A DNA stretch of 7,133 nt, taken from assembly GCA_021160945.1 (NCBI GenBank), contig JAGHBQ010000009.1, forward strand, positions 1 to 7,133, given 5' to 3'. This DNA comes from Thermoplasmata archaeon (GTDB lineage Archaea > Thermoplasmatota > Thermoplasmata > Thermoplasmatales > Aciduliprofundaceae). Under the pieces are notes generated by a model. It searched no databases. It saw only the letters and a list, made by a program, of their open reading frames with translations, and was not told where the DNA came from. The number at the start of each line of letters is the position of its first letter. The stretch's first letter is position 1. Both the position numbers and the translations under genes were made by a program. Below are positions 5,060 through 7,133 of this stretch, piece after piece.

Positions 5060-6252
5060 AGCAATCCCTCCGCCTTAAGCACAGCTTCTTTATTTACATC
5101 TATCCAGTTAATTTCATCTACCTCCTCTTTCATAGCCCTCTCTGCTATTCTAAGCGCAGCTTCCAAACTCTTAAATGTAATATCCCTGCCACCCAGTCCA
5201 ATAATGAAGTCCACAATCTTTGGCTTCTCTTTGAGAGAAGATAGAGCAGAAGATATCTCCGCGTATACCGCACCACCAAATCCAAAGGAAATGTTTCTCT
5301 CCAGAACAGCAACAACCTTCGCATTCTTTAAAATCTCTTTGAGCTCTTCCTTGGGAAATGGTCTGAAAACTGTGAGTTTCACAAGTCCAACTTTCTTACC
5401 ATTCTCACGCATTCTCTTTACGAACTCTCTTGTGGTGGATGTCATAGAGCCCATGGTTACCAGAAGAATGTCGGCATCTTCTGTAAATTCAGGTGTTACC
5501 TTTGCATATTTTCTTCCGAACTTCTCTTCAAATTTGGAGAAGACTTCATCTATGACTTTCTTGGCACGCTCCATGGCTATCCACTGCCCATACTTAAATT
5601 CCATATAATGCTCAGGGAATCCAAAAGAACCTAGAGTTGCGGGCTTTTCTGGATCTAAAGTCACGTAATGAGGCACAAATTCTCCAAGAAAATCATCTAC
5701 CTCCTTTTGCTCTGGCAACTCCACAGGCTCAACTGTGTGAGTAAGCACAAACGCATCTATTCCTACCATCGCTGGAAGAAGAACTCGCTCATCCTCTGCT
5801 ATCTTGAATGCCATTACACCAAGGTCAAGACCTTCCTGATTGCTCTCCGCATAGAACTGCATCCAGCCAGCATCACGCTGTGACATCATATCCTGATGAT
5901 CGCACCAGATATTGATGGGTGCACTCAACGCTCGATTGCCTATGCCCATCACTATGGGTAAACGCATTCCACTGGCTATGAAAAGAATTTCATGCATCAA
6001 TGCGAGACCTTGAGACGCTGTGGCAGTACCAACACGAACACCCTTCGCACTGGCACCTATTGCCGCACTCAACGCGCTATGCTCACTCTCCACGGGTACA
6101 AACTCTGCCTTCATCTCACCATTGGCTATGAACTCACTTATCTTCTCAGGCACGAGAGTGGAGGGTGTAATTGGATACGCAGGAACGACCTGAACTCTTG
6201 CAAGTTTAAATGCGTACGCTATTGACTCATTACCTCTAATCATCACCTTCAT
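5056..6252 (-). CDS. porA: Pyruvate:ferredoxin oxidoreductase, alpha subunit
   Basis: The 398-residue alpha subunit supplies the pyrimidine-binding side of the thiamine site and much of the pyruvate pocket of POR. The N-terminal domain (about 1-240) carries AYPITPST (25-32), VESEHSA with the conserved Glu pair Glu55/Glu57, ATASQGLALMHE (77-88), and the substrate-side block DHQDMMSQRDAGW (118-130) followed by YAESNQEGLDL (134-144), which is typical of pyruvate-type rather than 2-oxoglutarate-type enzymes. The C-terminal transketolase-like domain (about 258-375) includes LVTMGSMTSTTREFV (264-278), KLTVFRPFP (292-300) and ERNISFGFGGAVY (318-330). The start at 6252 follows the porD stop by one base and has GGAGG nine bases upstream inside the porD end; the ATG at 6243 (Met4) is a weaker choice. 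It overlaps porB by four bases. Confidence 0.95.
   Translation of the reverse strand: MKVMIRGNESIAYAFKLARVQVVPAYPITPSTLVPEKISEFIANGEMKAEFVPVESEHSALSAAIGASAKGVRVGTATASQGLALMHEILFIASGMRLPIVMGIGNRALSAPINIWCDHQDMMSQRDAGWMQFYAESNQEGLDLGVMAFKIAEDERVLLPAMVGIDAFVLTHTVEPVELPEQKEVDDFLGEFVPHYVTLDPEKPATLGSFGFPEHYMEFKYGQWIAMERAKKVIDEVFSKFEEKFGRKYAKVTPEFTEDADILLVTMGSMTSTTREFVKRMRENGKKVGLVKLTVFRPFPKEELKEILKNAKVVAVLERNISFGFGGAVYAEISSALSSLKEKPKIVDFIIGLGGRDITFKSLEAALRIAERAMKEEVDEINWIDVNKEAVLKAEGLL
5066..5071 (-). promoter_or_regulatory. Ribosome binding site of porB inside porA
   Basis: GGAGGG at 5071-5066 lies six bases before the porB ATG, within the last codons of porA, and accompanies the ATGA stop-start overlap. 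Confidence 0.65.
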
Positions 6253-6253
6253 T

Positions 6254-6571
6254 TTACTTCTCCTCCTTCACAAATTCTATTGCATTAACAGGACATTCAT
6301 TATAGCATATACCACAGCCTTTGCAGTAATCGTAGTCTATCTCCACCACAGGCAATCTCTTTAAAGGTTCCTTGGGCGCAGGAGTTTCCTTTTTCACTTT
6401 CTCATCATCAATTTTTAGGATGGCTGGCTCAGGACAAAACTGCCAGCAGATAAGACAGCGAATACACTTCTCATAGTGAATTATAGGCTTGAAGACTCTC
6501 CATGTACCTGTTTTATTTTCAACCGAATTTCCAGGTTCAGGAATTACAGCTCCTCTTGTAATAACCTCCAT
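6254..6571 (-). CDS. porD: Pyruvate:ferredoxin oxidoreductase, delta subunit (2x[4Fe-4S] ferredoxin)
   Basis: A 105-residue ferredoxin-like subunit that passes electrons from the porB cluster to external ferredoxin. After an N-terminal arm with the family motif NKTGTWRVFKP (19-29) come two complete cluster motifs: Cys36, Cys39, Cys42, Cys46-Pro and Cys83, Cys86, Cys89, Cys93-Pro. The residues between them include a Lys/Pro/Glu-rich stretch (about 58-74, containing KETPAPKEP) that I recall as absent from Pyrococcus PorD; it looks like a flexible charged insertion. Translation starts four bases after the porG stop, directed by GAGGTGA (6582-6576) that overlaps the porG stop codon. The stop lies one base before porA, and its final codons hold the porA ribosome site. 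Confidence 0.95.
   Translation of the reverse strand: MEVITRGAVIPEPGNSVENKTGTWRVFKPIIHYEKCIRCLICWQFCPEPAILKIDDEKVKKETPAPKEPLKRLPVVEIDYDYCKGCGICYNECPVNAIEFVKEEK
6262..6266 (-). promoter_or_regulatory. Ribosome binding site of porA inside porD
   Basis: GGAGG at 6266-6262 falls in the Glu-Glu codons near the end of porD, nine bases before the porA ATG at 6252. It supports this start over the ATG at 6243. Confidence 0.6.
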
Positions 6572-6575
6572 TTTA

Positions 6576-6582
6576 TCACCTC
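6576..6582 (-). promoter_or_regulatory. Ribosome binding site of porD overlapping the porG stop
   Basis: GAGGTGA at 6582-6576 lies four bases before the porD ATG and includes the TGA stop of porG, so ribosomes ending porG uncover or reuse the porD site. Confidence 0.65.
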
Positions 6583-7124
6583 ACAATCGTTTGCTCGTAG
6601 GCATCCTTAGCCGCAAGAGCATTTTCCTCCTTCTTTGCAGGGGCGTTCTCCCGAATCGCCTCGAGCACATACTCAATCTTCACATTTCCTACAGCTCGGG
6701 CATAAGCACCTAAAATTGCAGTATTTACAATGGGCGCTGCTAAAGAACCCAACTTGTGCTCTATAGCTATTTTGGTGGCATCAACGGTGGCAATTTTGTA
6801 GTCCTCTAAGTGAAGCTCTTCGGGTTTCTTTGAAGTATTAACAATCATTATTCCCCCTTCTTTCAGACCCTCTGTAACATCCACTACACCTATCAATGAT
6901 GGGTCAAGGATAACCACTGCATCAGGTGTGTACACATTCATCCTTAGATCAATCTTTCTGTTGTCAATCCTTGTAAATGCCTGTACAGGTGCACCTCTTC
7001 GCTCCACTCCAAAGTATGGGAAGGATTGAGCATAATATCCCTGCTTCACTGCCGCTATGGCCAGGATGTTGGCCGCAGTAACCGCCCCCTGACCACCTCT
7101 TCCATGAAATCTTACTTCATACAT
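6576..7124 (-). CDS. porG: Pyruvate:ferredoxin oxidoreductase, gamma subunit
   Basis: The 182-residue gamma subunit of POR, equivalent to the domain of fused pyruvate synthases that helps bind coenzyme A. Visible motifs are HGRGGQGAVTAANILA at the N terminus (7-22), SFPYFGVERRGAPVQAF (34-50), and LAAPIVNTAILGAYAR (128-143), all typical. It is the first por gene seen and is followed by porD, porA and porB in the common archaeal order gamma-delta-alpha-beta. The ATG at 7124 gives the family-typical MYEVRFHGRGGQG start; the frame remains open to the window edge at 7133, but the nine upstream bases contain no in-frame start. The ATGs at 7129 and 7120 are in other frames. No ribosome site or promoter can be judged because the window ends. 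A gene further upstream in the operon cannot be excluded. Confidence 0.95.
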   Translation of the reverse strand: MYEVRFHGRGGQGAVTAANILAIAAVKQGYYAQSFPYFGVERRGAPVQAFTRIDNRKIDLRMNVYTPDAVVILDPSLIGVVDVTEGLKEGGIMIVNTSKKPEELHLEDYKIATVDATKIAIEHKLGSLAAPIVNTAILGAYARAVGNVKIEYVLEAIRENAPAKKEENALAAKDAYEQTIVR

Positions 7125-7133
7125 ACCATGGGG

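Noticed and set aside
4865..5608. A long + strand open frame (247 codons) across porB and porA
   Set aside because: It is antisense to two unmistakable por genes, has Ser/Thr-rich low-information content and no recognisable motif, and no promoter or ribosome site precedes it.

Overview
The window looks like a compact, AT-rich archaeal chromosome segment carrying core metabolism. I see no mobile element, CRISPR array, RNA gene or sign of recent transfer. Archaeal features are TATA boxes of the TTTAWATA kind about 25 bases before starts, genes that appear leaderless beside others with GGAGG/GGTGA ribosome sites, oligo-T tracts at gene ends, a four-subunit archaeal-type pyruvate:ferredoxin oxidoreductase and an MfnA-type decarboxylase. 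Heavy use of AGA/AGG arginine and ATA isoleucine codons fits a thermophile. A Thermoplasmata-like euryarchaeon (for example the Aciduliprofundum group) is my best guess, but this is impression, not proof.

Layout, left to right: (1) the C-terminal end of an M42-family metallo-aminopeptidase on the + strand, ending at 298; (2) a fold-type I PLP aminotransferase on the - strand, tail-to-tail with it; (3) a 121-base divergent promoter region; (4) glnA, a class I-alpha glutamine synthetase, on the + strand; (5) a 109-base gap; (6) mfnA, a PLP-dependent tyrosine/aspartate decarboxylase, on the + strand; (7) the - strand operon porG-porD-porA-porB, entering from the right edge and ending tail-to-tail with mfnA. 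The longest gene-free stretch is 121 bases.

How the genes fit together: the por operon oxidises pyruvate to acetyl-CoA and reduces ferredoxin. MfnA, in an archaeon that does not make methanofuran, would most likely supply beta-alanine for coenzyme A, the co-substrate of POR. GlnA and the divergent aminotransferase both belong to glutamate-linked nitrogen metabolism and share one intergenic region. The peptidase would supply amino acids for peptide-based growth.

No unknown multi-gene system is visible. The points most worth a second look are an AGGAA-N10-TTCCT inverted repeat just before the glnA start, the loss in GlnA of the arginine that gives glutamine feedback inhibition in Bacillus, a charged Lys/Pro-rich insertion between the two clusters of PorD, and two convergent gene pairs that each share a TTAA double stop with oligo-T tracts inside the opposing gene.
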